Shown: positions 46,858 through 56,289 of the stretch, in pieces
How positions within the stretch are numbered: position 1 is the stretch's first letter
Layout: each line of letters starts with the position of its first letter
Origin: Thermophagus xiamenensis
GTDB lineage: Bacteria > Bacteroidota > Bacteroidia > Bacteroidales > Marinilabiliaceae
Assembly (NCBI RefSeq): GCF_900112795.1
Contig: NZ_FONA01000022.1
Location: 1-64,000 of the forward strand
Length of the DNA stretch: 64,000 bases
Reading direction: 5' to 3'
Translations under genes and position numbers: made by a program
Notes under the pieces: generated by a model
What the model saw: only the letters and a program-made list of their open reading frames with translations
Database searches by the model: none
What the model was told of the DNA's origin: nothing

Positions 46858-48255
46858 ATGGAACAGAAAAACAGTAACTATGGTCTAGGAATGGGCATTT
46901 TTGGTGCCGTTTTTTTTATTTTTGGTTTTGCAACCACCTTCATCATCACTATGACAGCACCGGTAAAAGCCATTTTTAATTTGTCAGAATGGGAAGCCCA
47001 ACTTTTATCTTCTGCCTTTTTTATTTCTTATCCAATTTTATCAATTCCCTCTGGGAAATTGGTTGCAAGGATAGGTTACAAATGGACGGTTGTCTTGGGG
47101 TTGTTATTAATGGGAGTAGGCAGCTTAATTTTTTGGCCTGCCGCCAGAATTCCTTCTTTTCCGATGTTTTTGTTGGCCACTTTTATTTTGGCAGCTGGTG
47201 TAGTGCTTTTGCAGGTTGCAGCAAATCCTTATGTTACTGCACTTGGACCTGAAAGTTCTGCTTCCAGTCGGTTAAACTTAACTCAAGCGCTGAATTCAGT
47301 TGCTACCATGATTGCCCCATGGATCATTTCTGTGGCTATTTTTAGGGGGCTGGGTATTCCGGCAGATGAGTCTTTGATGACACCCGAGCATGGTATGGCT
47401 GCTGCTCAGCGGGTTCCTGTGCCATTTATTACCATGGCCATTGTTGTTATAGCTGTTGCAGTAATACTTCTTATGCTTAAGCTTCCTGTTTTGGAGGTTA
47501 AGGATAAAGAAGGCCGTAAAAAGAGCGTATGGAAATATCCGCATGTTATCCTTGGTGCCTTTGCCATTTTTGCCTATGTAGGGGCTGAAGTTGGAAATGC
47601 CGGTTTGATTGTTAATTATTTACGAGATTCTGCCGGTATTGACCCTGAAAAGGCATCTACCTATGCCGCCATATATTGGGGAGGAGCTATGGTTGGTCGT
47701 TTCTTTGGCGCCATCATGTTTTCGGGGATTTCAAATCAGCTTAAAAAATACAGTATGGTAGTGGCGGTATTGATATTAGCTTTAATTTCCGGAGCCTTTG
47801 TTACTGCGGATGGTTATTCCTTTAGTTCCTGGAATTTTAATGCTGGTCAAATATTTATGCTGGTTGCAGTAGTAAACTTTATTATAATGCAAATTGGTAA
47901 AGGTAAAGCTGCCCGTACCTTGGGCGTTTTCGCTCTTGTTGCCGCCGCTTTGGCATTAATTACTACATTCACTACGGGCGATGTCGCTTTATGGACAGTT
48001 ATTTCAATCGGATTATTCAATTCTATCATGTTCCCCAATATTTTCTCATTAGGAGTAAAAGACCTTGATGGAGAAGAAATGGCATCTGCTTCCGGAATTA
48101 TTAATTCTTTTGTTGTGGGAGGTGCTGTCATCCCATTACTGATGGGGGCTATAGCCGATGCCACCAGTTATACCTGGGCTTTTGTAGTTCCCGCTATCTG
48201 CTATCTTTATATCTTTTTCTATGCAGTTAAGGGACATTCTATTCGTACCGAATAA
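46858..48255 (+). CDS. MFS sugar transporter, glucose/galactose or fucose type (GluP/FucP-like)
   Basis: 465 residues, 12 helices. The start FGAVFFIFGFATTFIITMTA and the early FISYPILSIPSGKLVARIGYK motif are typical of the FucP/GluP group of proton-sugar symporters. The mid-loop is short, and WGGAMVGRFFGAIMFS marks the second half. The ROK kinase downstream, beyond a terminator, suggests joint use: import of a hexose followed by phosphorylation. Confidence 0.9.
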   Translation: MEQKNSNYGLGMGIFGAVFFIFGFATTFIITMTAPVKAIFNLSEWEAQLLSSAFFISYPILSIPSGKLVARIGYKWTVVLGLLLMGVGSLIFWPAARIPSFPMFLLATFILAAGVVLLQVAANPYVTALGPESSASSRLNLTQALNSVATMIAPWIISVAIFRGLGIPADESLMTPEHGMAAAQRVPVPFITMAIVVIAVAVILLMLKLPVLEVKDKEGRKKSVWKYPHVILGAFAIFAYVGAEVGNAGLIVNYLRDSAGIDPEKASTYAAIYWGGAMVGRFFGAIMFSGISNQLKKYSMVVAVLILALISGAFVTADGYSFSSWNFNAGQIFMLVAVVNFIIMQIGKGKAARTLGVFALVAAALALITTFTTGDVALWTVISIGLFNSIMFPNIFSLGVKDLDGEEMASASGIINSFVVGGAVIPLLMGAIADATSYTWAFVVPAICYLYIFFYAVKGHSIRTE

Positions 48256-48273
48256 CAAAATTTTATTATTTTT

Positions 48274-48310
48274 AAAGCCGGAAATATTCTTATTTCCGGC
48301 TTTTTTTATG
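48274..48310 (+). terminator. Rho-independent terminator of the MFS gene
   Basis: AAAGCCGGAAATA and TATTTCCGGCTTT form a perfect 13-bp stem with a 4-base loop and then T. It separates the transporter from the ROK kinase, although read-through may couple them. Confidence 0.92.
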
Positions 48311-48350
48311 GCAATAAATTCACAAGACCAACGATTTAAAAATATTACGG

Positions 48351-49328
48351 ATGAAAAAAATAGCAATTGGAATTGATATTGGAGGCACAAATACCGTTAT
48401 TGGTGCTGTTGACCAGGATGGTAATGTCATGGTAAACCGTTCGATGGACACTCCTAAACATGATGATTTTGAAAAATACATTAATGATCTTTCTGGTGAG
48501 GTAAAAGAACTCATAAAATCAGTTAAGCTATTAAATGAAGATATTACCATTTTGGGAATAGGTGTTGGAGCACCAAATGGAAACTATTACAATGGTACTA
48601 TAGAATATGCTCCAAATTTATCCTTTAAAGGCGTGGTTCATGTTGTGGATGCCTTGAAAAAGAATTTCCCGGATTCATATGCCATAGCATTGACCAATGA
48701 TGCCAATGCTGCAGCAATCGGTGAAATGGTTTATGGTGGTGCCAAAGGGATGAAAAACTTTGTTATGTACACCCTAGGAACCGGAGTTGGTAGTGGGGTT
48801 GTGGTTAATGGTGATTTAGTTTACGGACATGATGGCTTTGCAGGTGAATGCGGGCACACTATGTTAATTCCGGGTGGTCGTCTTTGCGGGTGTGGTGCTC
48901 GTGGCCATCTGGAGGCTTATTGTTCCGCACCGGGAATGAAACGAACTGCATTTGAATTGCTTGCCCTTTATAATGCTGAGGATAGTTTGTTAGCTAATAG
49001 ATCATTTAATGAGTTAACTTCCAAAATGATTTATGAAGCCGCCGTTAAAGGTGATAAAATTGCTATTGAAGTATTTGAGAAAACTGGTGAATATTTAGGA
49101 CAAGGGTTGGCCGATACGGTGCACCATCTTGCCCCGGAAGCTATTTTCCTTTTTGGTGGACCTACCGCCGCCGGCGATTTTATCTTTAAGCCTGCTTACG
49201 AGAGTATGAATCGGCACCTGTTACCAATTTTTAAAGACAAAATAAAACTCTTGCCTTCAAAATTAAAATTAGGTGATGCCGCTATTGTTGGTGCCAGTGC
49301 TTTGGTTTGGAAAGAGATTGAAAAATAA
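48351..49328 (+). CDS. ROK family sugar kinase (glucokinase-like)
   Basis: 325 residues. It phosphorylates a hexose with ATP. The phosphate loop GIDIGGTNT is at 7-15, the catalytic Asp lies in LTNDANAAAIGE, and the ROK zinc module is GECGHTML then CGCGARGHLEAYC. It has no N-terminal helix-turn-helix, so it is an enzyme and not a NagC-type repressor. The transporter upstream fits glucose or a related sugar as substrate. Confidence 0.93.
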   Translation: MKKIAIGIDIGGTNTVIGAVDQDGNVMVNRSMDTPKHDDFEKYINDLSGEVKELIKSVKLLNEDITILGIGVGAPNGNYYNGTIEYAPNLSFKGVVHVVDALKKNFPDSYAIALTNDANAAAIGEMVYGGAKGMKNFVMYTLGTGVGSGVVVNGDLVYGHDGFAGECGHTMLIPGGRLCGCGARGHLEAYCSAPGMKRTAFELLALYNAEDSLLANRSFNELTSKMIYEAAVKGDKIAIEVFEKTGEYLGQGLADTVHHLAPEAIFLFGGPTAAGDFIFKPAYESMNRHLLPIFKDKIKLLPSKLKLGDAAIVGASALVWKEIEK

Positions 49329-49450
49329 TTCGATAAATTGGGATTTTAAGTTTTTTAGACAGCTAGTGAAAAAAGATTGTCGTTTGATTTTTTGTCTAAT
49401 ATTTCAAAATTGTATTGTAATTACGGAAGATAAGTTATCTTATTAGGTTC

Positions 49451-49480
49451 GGTCGCTCTTTTCAGAGCGGCCTTTTTTGT
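49451..49480 (+). terminator. Rho-independent terminator of the ROK kinase gene
   Basis: GGTCGCTC and GAGCGGCC pair over 8 bp (one G-U) around a 6-base loop, then TTTTTT. It overlaps the over-long TetR reading frame and so fixes the TetR start downstream. Confidence 0.85.
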
Positions 49481-49530
49481 TGAATATTGGTTTAAGAAAT
49501 TATATATTTTCAGAGGTATATAATATTCCT

Positions 49531-50097
49531 ATGGAACGTACAAAGACTAAAAATAAAATTTTTGCTGAAGCCTTAGAATTGTTTATTAATAAGGGTTTCT
49601 CTGCCTCTGTTAATGAAATTATTTTAAAGACAGGAATCGCAAAAGGTACCTTTTATTACTATTTTAATACCAAAGAAGAACTTATCGTTGAGCTATACAA
49701 AAAATTGATGTTCGAGATTGAAGCTGAATGTGTAACCGAATATGGTGGTGAATCAGCCCGCGATTATTCCAAAAATATTTTCGGTGCCATTGTAAAATGG
49801 TTTATTTTAAATCCTGATAAATTTAATTATATATTAATATTCGAAACCAGTCCTTTTATAAAAAAAATTGTAGGCCGCGTTCCTGAAACATTAAAAGCAC
49901 CGGTTGAAAACACTATGAAAAAAGTTAATATGGGAATGTTAAAGGCATACCCTCCGGAAATGATTACTTTTTTTGATTTTTCCTTCACTCGAGCTGCTGC
50001 CAATTATTTTCTTAGTCATTCTGACCCTTTATCTGCTTTTAAATCAGATTTTAATATGGTTTTTGACCTGTATTGGGATGGTGTCTCTGGTAAATGA
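49531..50097 (+). CDS. TetR family transcriptional regulator
   Basis: 188 residues from the ATG at 49531; the frame opens at 49477, but that start lies inside the preceding terminator. The N-terminal HTH is clear (IFAEALELFINKGF, then SVNEIILKTGIAKGTFYYYF). The C-terminal ligand domain is helical and not assigned. An operator-like palindrome lies 28 bases after its stop, at the promoter of the TonB receptor gene, so it is the likely regulator of that gene. Confidence 0.92.
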   Translation: MERTKTKNKIFAEALELFINKGFSASVNEIILKTGIAKGTFYYYFNTKEELIVELYKKLMFEIEAECVTEYGGESARDYSKNIFGAIVKWFILNPDKFNYILIFETSPFIKKIVGRVPETLKAPVENTMKKVNMGMLKAYPPEMITFFDFSFTRAAANYFLSHSDPLSAFKSDFNMVFDLYWDGVSGK

Positions 50098-50125
50098 AAA
50101 ATTAACACAATATTCATAAAAAAAA

Positions 50126-50145
50126 TACCGACCATTTGGTCGGTA
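50126..50145. promoter_or_regulatory. TetR-type operator palindrome
   Basis: TACCGACCA-TT-TGGTCGGTA: 9-bp perfect arms around two central bases. It resembles operators of the TetR family (ACCGACC/GGTCGGT). It sits 5 bases before the -7 element of the receptor gene, where bound repressor would block polymerase, and just after the tetR gene. Confidence 0.8.
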
Positions 50146-50150
50146 AATTG

Positions 50151-50158
50151 TATATTTG
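50151..50158 (+). promoter_or_regulatory. -7 element TATATTTG of the receptor operon
   Basis: A perfect TAnnTTTG match 92 bases before the receptor ATG. The palindromic operator occupies the spacer and -33 region. Confidence 0.7.
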
Positions 50159-50249
50159 TTATATGTTTTTAATATACATTAAGGTTATTTATAGATTTTA
50201 TTAATTGTTATAAACTACCGTAAAACAACCTTTAAACATTTAAGTATTT

Positions 50250-52805
50250 ATGGGAAAATTAAGTTTTTTTCTATTGATGTCTTTCCTGTTTTTGTTCACA
50301 GCAGGAATTAAAAGTCAGGTCAGTGTGACCGGTAAGGTCGTTGACCAGGAGACCCAGGATCCCTTAGTTGGTGCAGCAATTGTAATTGAAGGCACCAGTC
50401 AAGGAACCGTTACCAGTTTAGATGGGACATTTGAGCTGGAAGTTAAAGAGGGTCCCAATAATCTTATATTCAAGTATCTTGGATATAAAGATTTACGAAA
50501 AACCATTAATGCAGAAGGCGAAAGTGCCATTGACTTAGGCGTTTTGGAAATGGCCTCCAATGTTGTTGGACTTAATGAGGTACTAATTTTAACCTCATTC
50601 GCCAGAGATAAGCAAACTCCGGTGGCCCTTTCTACAATTCAACCGACCACAATCGATGAAAAGTTAGGTTCTTTGGAGTTTCCCCAAATTCTTAAATCTA
50701 CCCCCTCGGTTTATGCTACTCGTGGAAGCGGAGGTTTCGGAGATTCACGGATTTACCTGCGGGGATTTGATACCAACAATATTGGGGTATTGATTAATGG
50801 AGTACCCGTAAATGATATGGAAAACGGGAAAGTTTACTGGTCTAATTGGGCTGGTCTTTCTGACGTAACTCAAACAATGCAGGTACAACGTGGTTTAGGA
50901 GCTTCAAAACTGGCCCTGAGTTCTGTGGGTGGAACCATTAATATCTTAACTAACAGTACTGAGGTGGAAAAAGGCGGAACATTTTATAGTGGAGTTGGTA
51001 ACGATGGTTACAGAAAACAATCTTTTGCTGTTTCAACCGGATTGATGGAAAATAACTGGGCGGTTTCGCTTTCAGGAACCCATACCTATGGCGATGGTTA
51101 TGTGAAAGGTACAGATTTTGACGCCTGGACTTATTTTTTGAATATCTCAAAAATCATTAATGATCGGCATCGGATTTCACTTACCGCTTTTGGAGCCCCT
51201 CAATGGCATAATCAGCGAAGTACTGCTTATAAAATTGAGGATTATCGGAATGACCCCGATGGTGCGCGCAGAAACATTAGCTACGGTATTCGCGACGGAA
51301 AAATATATGGCGGGGGATATGCCTACAATGAATACCATAAACCACAAATTTCTTTAAATCATTTTTGGAATATTAATTCCAGCACCATTCTTTCTACTGC
51401 TGTTTATGCCTCTATATCTCAAGGGGGCGGAAGAAGAGTTGATGGTGAAAATTCTCAATGGCTTAATATTAACTATGATACCGGCGAACCATATGCCAAC
51501 ACATTGCTAACCCCTGACGGACTCCTTGACTTTGATGAGGCTGCCGCCCGAAATGCTGAATCGCTTACTGGTTCTCAGGCTATTGTGGGTATGTCAGTTA
51601 ATCAGCATCAATGGTATGGTATTTTGTCTACTTTAAACAAAGAGTTTGGCAATATCAATTTTACCGGAGGGTTTGACGGACGGTATTATATCGGTGAACA
51701 TTACAAAGAGATTGTCGACCTTTTGGGTGGAGAATATTATCTCGATAGTTACAATATTAATCGCCCGGCCAGTACTCCATTAAAAGAAGGAGATAAATAT
51801 TCCTATCATAATGATGGAGTTGTTGGTTGGGCCGGCTTATTTGCTCAGGCAGAATATGTGGGCGACAATTATTCTGCATTCCTTACATCTTCTGTTTCCC
51901 GCAAAAGTTATAGGAGAATCGATTATTTTCAGTATGAACCCGGTAACCAGAAATCCGACTGGGTTAATTTTACCCCGTGGAGTGTTAAAGTTGGGGCCAA
52001 TTATAATCTGACGGAACAACATAACTTCTTCGTAAACGGTGGTTATTTTACCCGTGCTCCTTATTTTTCATCCATTTTCCTTAATTATACCAATGAAATT
52101 AATGATGGAGCCAAATACGAAAAGGTGCTTTCATTCGATTTAGGTTATGGATTTTCATTGCCTAACCTGGAAGCACGTATTAACGGGTACTGGACCAACT
52201 GGAAAGATAAAGGGCTGGTTCGTTCCTTTAGCGGCGAAACCGCTAACATTCCGGGTATTAATGCCCTGCATACAGGAATTGAATCGGAAATTTTCTGGAA
52301 ACCCACCCCCGAATTGTTTGTTAAAGGTATGTTTTCATGGGGAGATTGGATTTGGCAAGACGATGTTAACTTTTCTCTTTTCGATGATGACAATAATTTG
52401 ATTGGTGAATACAGTGCTTATATTGGTGATGTGCATGTAGGAAATTCTGCACAAATTACCTCTTCGCTCCGGGTAGATTATGAATTGGTTCCCGGGCTTA
52501 AAGTTGGGGCAGATTTTAATTACTACGGAAAAAACTTTGCTGAATTCGACCCTACCAATCGAACCATTGAAGGCGAAAAAGTCGATTCATGGCAATTACC
52601 CGACTATACTACCTTTGATATGAACCTGAAATATGACTTTAATATTGGCTCACTGAGAGCTTCCATTTATGGAAATGTTTACAATCTGTTTAATACAGAA
52701 TATATTGCCGATGCAACTGATGGCGACAACCATGATGCAGAATCGGCTTTGGTATATTATGGTTTTGGTACTACGTGGTCTACCGGGATTAAGATTAAGT
52801 TTTAA
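50250..52805 (+). CDS. TonB-dependent receptor with N-terminal carboxypeptidase-like domain
   Basis: 851 residues. The signal peptide ends near residue 23 (TAGIKSQ). Residues about 24-105 are a CarboxypepD_reg-like domain (VTGKVVDQETQDPLVGAA, SLDGTFELEV). The plug domain (TRGSGGFGDSRIYLRG, ASKLALSSVGGTINIL) and the beta-barrel follow, ending in an aromatic C-terminus (GIKIKF). It lacks the SusC-type long linker and has no SusD partner; a distinct lipoprotein follows 23 bases on. The cargo is unknown and control by TetR suggests response to a small effector. Confidence 0.88.
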   Translation: MGKLSFFLLMSFLFLFTAGIKSQVSVTGKVVDQETQDPLVGAAIVIEGTSQGTVTSLDGTFELEVKEGPNNLIFKYLGYKDLRKTINAEGESAIDLGVLEMASNVVGLNEVLILTSFARDKQTPVALSTIQPTTIDEKLGSLEFPQILKSTPSVYATRGSGGFGDSRIYLRGFDTNNIGVLINGVPVNDMENGKVYWSNWAGLSDVTQTMQVQRGLGASKLALSSVGGTINILTNSTEVEKGGTFYSGVGNDGYRKQSFAVSTGLMENNWAVSLSGTHTYGDGYVKGTDFDAWTYFLNISKIINDRHRISLTAFGAPQWHNQRSTAYKIEDYRNDPDGARRNISYGIRDGKIYGGGYAYNEYHKPQISLNHFWNINSSTILSTAVYASISQGGGRRVDGENSQWLNINYDTGEPYANTLLTPDGLLDFDEAAARNAESLTGSQAIVGMSVNQHQWYGILSTLNKEFGNINFTGGFDGRYYIGEHYKEIVDLLGGEYYLDSYNINRPASTPLKEGDKYSYHNDGVVGWAGLFAQAEYVGDNYSAFLTSSVSRKSYRRIDYFQYEPGNQKSDWVNFTPWSVKVGANYNLTEQHNFFVNGGYFTRAPYFSSIFLNYTNEINDGAKYEKVLSFDLGYGFSLPNLEARINGYWTNWKDKGLVRSFSGETANIPGINALHTGIESEIFWKPTPELFVKGMFSWGDWIWQDDVNFSLFDDDNNLIGEYSAYIGDVHVGNSAQITSSLRVDYELVPGLKVGADFNYYGKNFAEFDPTNRTIEGEKVDSWQLPDYTTFDMNLKYDFNIGSLRASIYGNVYNLFNTEYIADATDGDNHDAESALVYYGFGTTWSTGIKIKF

Positions 52806-52828
52806 ACATAACTAATAGAGAATTGATC

Positions 52829-54691
52829 ATGAAAAAATTAATATATATTCTGACCTTCGCATCTTTATTCTTTTGGGGATGCGATCCCTTAGAGGATGTT
52901 TATAACGAATTGGACCAGGAAAAAGGTGATTACAGCGCTGAAATAGAAGTAGTGCTGGAAGAAGCTGATTACAGCTCACTGGCTGATATTGCCGAAGCTT
53001 TGGGTAATTCCGATGCTGCCGATTTCATTGATGAATTTTTGGCTTTTAGTGAAGAATACCCTGCTTCTGAATTTATTCCTGCATATTTAGAGGATGAATA
53101 TATTGCCCTTAAAGGTGGATCCAGAGCTACAGTTACATTCAATTATATGGTTTCCGCACCCGATTATCTGGATGATTATACGCTTACCTATGAGCTGGAT
53201 TCTGCTGATTATGCCGATTCCGATGAAGCGCTAAAAAATCTAAAAGCCTTTTCACCAGCCTATCCTGTGGAAAATTATATGTCCGGTATTTTAAATCGTG
53301 CATTTGAAGATAAGCCTGATGGTTCTGTGGTTTATACTTCTTTCAGAGTCTCGGACATTGATCCTGATGATGTGGGAAGTGAATCTGCTGAAATCTTAAG
53401 GGAAGATTTTAACGGTTCATTGGGCGTTTTTACAGCCTTTAGTATCGTGGGAGATGAAGAATGGACCGACCGCAGTTACGGGGGAACCGAATATGCCTTT
53501 ATGTCCGGTTATGTAGGTGGTGAAGGTAATAAAGAAAATGAAGATTGGTTGGTGTCCCCCGCCGTTGATCTTTCCGACTATAAAACGGCATATGTGGTAG
53601 TGAACCAGGCGGTAAATTTTTTGGATTCCTGGGACCACATTCAGTTAATGGTAAGTACCGATTTCGATGGAACCGATATTGAATCAGCTAATTGGGATGA
53701 ATTGACCATTAATACCAAACCTGACGGTGACAGCTGGACTTTTGTGGAGTCGGAAGAGGTCGACCTTTCGGAATATGTGGGTCAGACTATTCATTTGGCT
53801 TTTCGTTTCCGTTCTACTGATTCCGGTTCTGCCAGCTGGGAAATTGACTGGATTGAAGTTGGTACCAATGACGTCCGCTCACCTGAATTCACCTATCACG
53901 ATGAATTTTTTGAAAAAGACGGAGATACCTGGACAATGATAACTGAAGATGATTTTGAGGACAATAAATACATATTATCGGCCGAAGATTATGATGCCAT
54001 GGGTGACCCCGGGAAATACAATAATTTTGATGATGATTTAGATCCCGATTTATATTTGCCTCAATTTATTGCTTTGAATAAACCTTTTGCTCAGGTTGAT
54101 GATAAAGTGGTGGTTGTCTATATGTATTATGACGGCGGAACTTTCCCGAAGGCAAGTGAGTATGTATTTAACGGTACTGAGTGGGTCAATAGTGCTCAAA
54201 TCGTTGAGCGCAGTGAACAGTTTGTTCATAATGGACAACACTGGGTATTTGATCCTACCATTGTTTTCACCATGACTTCAGCCGACTACCAGATGATTGT
54301 TGATTATGTTGAAACCAATATTGATAATGGTAGTGATTACATCAATAATTATGGAACGGGTGAATATTATTATGGTGCCGATGCTTATTATGAAAATTTC
54401 GACCTGCGTATTTCCAATCGCATTGAATATGGAGTTCCCGGTTTCGAAGGGCTTTCTACTGAAGATGCCATTGCATTGACTTATGAGCGGCTGGCTGAGG
54501 CTGTGGAAGTTCTTTTAAAAGTTAAATATCCCGATGCTGTTCCTCAAGTCAATGGGGTAGATGTCTTTTATGTTGTTACCCTGGAAACCTATGAAAATGA
54601 TTTAAGCAGAGGTAATTATACCTATACATTCCAATGTGTATCAGACCAGCCCGAGTTTGAACTGATAGAAGGACCTGATTTTGGAGAATAA
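52829..54691 (+). CDS. Surface lipoprotein with choice-of-anchor J / DUF5017-like domain
   Basis: 620 residues from the ATG at 52829; a TTG at 52823 also opens the frame but is less likely. The signal ends in FFWGC, with lipidated Cys18, followed by acidic residues (DPLEDVYNELDQ). A beta-rich jelly-roll-like domain at about 190-350 contains NEDWLVSPAVDLSDY and HLAFRFRSTDSGSASWEID, typical of choice-of-anchor J / DUF5017 proteins. The flanking regions are acidic and aromatic. It is cotranscribed with the TonB receptor and is likely its surface substrate-binding partner, playing the part SusD plays elsewhere (inference). Confidence 0.8.
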   Translation: MKKLIYILTFASLFFWGCDPLEDVYNELDQEKGDYSAEIEVVLEEADYSSLADIAEALGNSDAADFIDEFLAFSEEYPASEFIPAYLEDEYIALKGGSRATVTFNYMVSAPDYLDDYTLTYELDSADYADSDEALKNLKAFSPAYPVENYMSGILNRAFEDKPDGSVVYTSFRVSDIDPDDVGSESAEILREDFNGSLGVFTAFSIVGDEEWTDRSYGGTEYAFMSGYVGGEGNKENEDWLVSPAVDLSDYKTAYVVVNQAVNFLDSWDHIQLMVSTDFDGTDIESANWDELTINTKPDGDSWTFVESEEVDLSEYVGQTIHLAFRFRSTDSGSASWEIDWIEVGTNDVRSPEFTYHDEFFEKDGDTWTMITEDDFEDNKYILSAEDYDAMGDPGKYNNFDDDLDPDLYLPQFIALNKPFAQVDDKVVVVYMYYDGGTFPKASEYVFNGTEWVNSAQIVERSEQFVHNGQHWVFDPTIVFTMTSADYQMIVDYVETNIDNGSDYINNYGTGEYYYGADAYYENFDLRISNRIEYGVPGFEGLSTEDAIALTYERLAEAVEVLLKVKYPDAVPQVNGVDVFYVVTLETYENDLSRGNYTYTFQCVSDQPEFELIEGPDFGE

Positions 54692-54855
54692 TTTGAAAGT
54701 TAATTTTGATTTTTTTGAACAAATTGATATCTTGCAGAATCTTTAAAGGCAGGAATTAGTATGGTAAAGAATTATTCATATTTCTGGTGGTGGCTTAAGT
54801 TCAGCTCTTTAGAGGTGGAATAGGCCGTCATGAACCATATCGAATCAGTATTAAG

Positions 54856-54885
54856 ACCGCAGGCATTCCACCTGCGGTTTTTATT
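54856..54885 (+). terminator. Rho-independent terminator of the receptor operon
   Basis: ACCGCAGG and CCTGCGGT pair over 8 bp with a 7-base loop, then TTTTTATTT. Confidence 0.85.
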
Positions 54886-54978
54886 TATTTGTGAATTGTG
54901 TTTTAACAGCAATATTAAAATTTGTAAGATTATTTTTTAAAGAATTTACTTAACTAAAGGATTAATTAACTTGTAATT

Positions 54979-56190
54979 ATGTCAGAGAATTATTTGAAAA
55001 AGTATCCTACCAAAGAGGGATTTTACAAAGAGTATGGTGGTGCCTTTTTACCACCCGCCCTGGAGGAAGAAATGAAAAAAATTACTGATGCCTACTTTGC
55101 CATCAGTAAATCGCACAACTTTATTTCGGAGCTCAGAAGCATCCGTAAACACTACCAGGGTAGGCCAACTCCAGTCTATTATTGTAACAGATTGTCGGAA
55201 AAATATGGCGGACGCATCTATTTGAAACGGGAAGATTTAAATCACAGCGGTGCCCATAAATTGAACCACTGTATGGGCGAGGCCCTGTTAGCGCGTTATC
55301 TGGGTAAGAAAAAACTGATTGCCGAGACCGGTGCCGGACAACATGGCGTGGCTTTGGCTACTGCAGCAGCCTATTTTGGCCTTGAATGTGAAATACATAT
55401 GGGGGAGGTGGATATTGCCAAAGAACATCCCAATGTTGTACGCATGGAAATTTTGGGGGCAAAGGTGGTGCCGGTATCAAAAGGTTTAAAAACACTCAAA
55501 GAAGCTGTGGATTCCGCTTTTGAGGCTTATTTAAAAGACCCTGTTAATACCATTTATTGCATTGGCTCGGTCGTTGGACCACATCCTTTCCCAATGATGG
55601 TGCGTGACTTCCAGCATGTGGTGGGGGTTGAAGCCCGTGAACAGTTTCAGGATATGACCGGTGAACTGCCCGATAGTGTTGTTGCCTGCGTTGGTGGCGG
55701 TAGTAATGCCATGGGCATTTTTTCCGGATTTATAGATGATGAAGAAGTAGCCCTTTATGGCGTAGAACCGGGTGGTCGTTCCATGAAGACCGGCGACCAC
55801 GCTGCAACCATGATGAAAGGTAAACCGGGGATTATTCACGGATTTAAATGTTATTTGCTGCAGGATGAAGACGGTAATCCCAGTCCGGTATATTCTATTG
55901 CCAGTGGTCTGGATTATCCGGGAGTAGGACCCGAACACAGTATGCTTAAGGATATAGGACGTGTTAACTATGATATGGTGACGGATAAAGAAGCCATTGA
56001 TGCCTTTTTTGAGTTAAGCCGGCTCGAAGGTATTATCCCGGCGTTAGAGAGTGCTCATGCAGTGGCTTACGCTCTTAAACTGGCACAGAAAGACCCGCGA
56101 AAATCTGTTTTGGTTAACTTAAGTGGCAGGGGGGATAAGGACATCGACTTTGTGGTAGAAAATTATGGCAAGCAATATGGAATAGAATAA
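54979..56190 (+). CDS. trpB: Tryptophan synthase beta chain-like protein (orphan)
   Basis: 403 residues. A fold-type II PLP enzyme that condenses indole with serine. The PLP lysine is K94 in HSGAHKLNH, the catalytic Glu is E115 in AETGAGQHG, and the phosphate-binding GGGSNA lies mid-protein. It differs from the usual operonic TrpB at several normally constant places (LNHCMG rather than INN, and [13 protein letters not shown]). No trpA or other trp gene adjoins it, so it may act on free indole or have a serine-related activity rather than classical Trp synthesis. Confidence 0.87.
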   Translation: MSENYLKKYPTKEGFYKEYGGAFLPPALEEEMKKITDAYFAISKSHNFISELRSIRKHYQGRPTPVYYCNRLSEKYGGRIYLKREDLNHSGAHKLNHCMGEALLARYLGKKKLIAETGAGQHGVALATAAAYFGLECEIHMGEVDIAKEHPNVVRMEILGAKVVPVSKGLKTLKEAVDSAFEAYLKDPVNTIYCIGSVVGPHPFPMMVRDFQHVVGVEAREQFQDMTGELPDSVVACVGGGSNAMGIFSGFIDDEEVALYGVEPGGRSMKTGDHAATMMKGKPGIIHGFKCYLLQDEDGNPSPVYSIASGLDYPGVGPEHSMLKDIGRVNYDMVTDKEAIDAFFELSRLEGIIPALESAHAVAYALKLAQKDPRKSVLVNLSGRGDKDIDFVVENYGKQYGIE

Positions 56191-56240
56191 TAACTCTCTA
56201 ATTTTACCCTTTCACTATTTTATTATTGTTTCAAAAATTA

Positions 56241-56283
56241 TGACGGCACCTAAAGCTCAATATTTTGTCTGTAGGTGCCGTCA
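56241..56283. terminator. Strong hairpin terminator between trpB and the TPR gene
   Basis: TGACGGCACCTA and TAGGTGCCGTCA form a perfect 12-bp stem with a 19-base loop. A T-rich tail (ATTTTTG) follows on the minus-strand side, so it mainly ends the leftward lipoprotein gene; it could serve both. Confidence 0.7.
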
Positions 56284-56289
56284 CTATTT

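Noticed and set aside
49477-49530. N-terminal extension of the TetR regulator
   Set aside because: It begins in the terminator of the ROK kinase gene, and the HTH start fits the ATG at 49531.
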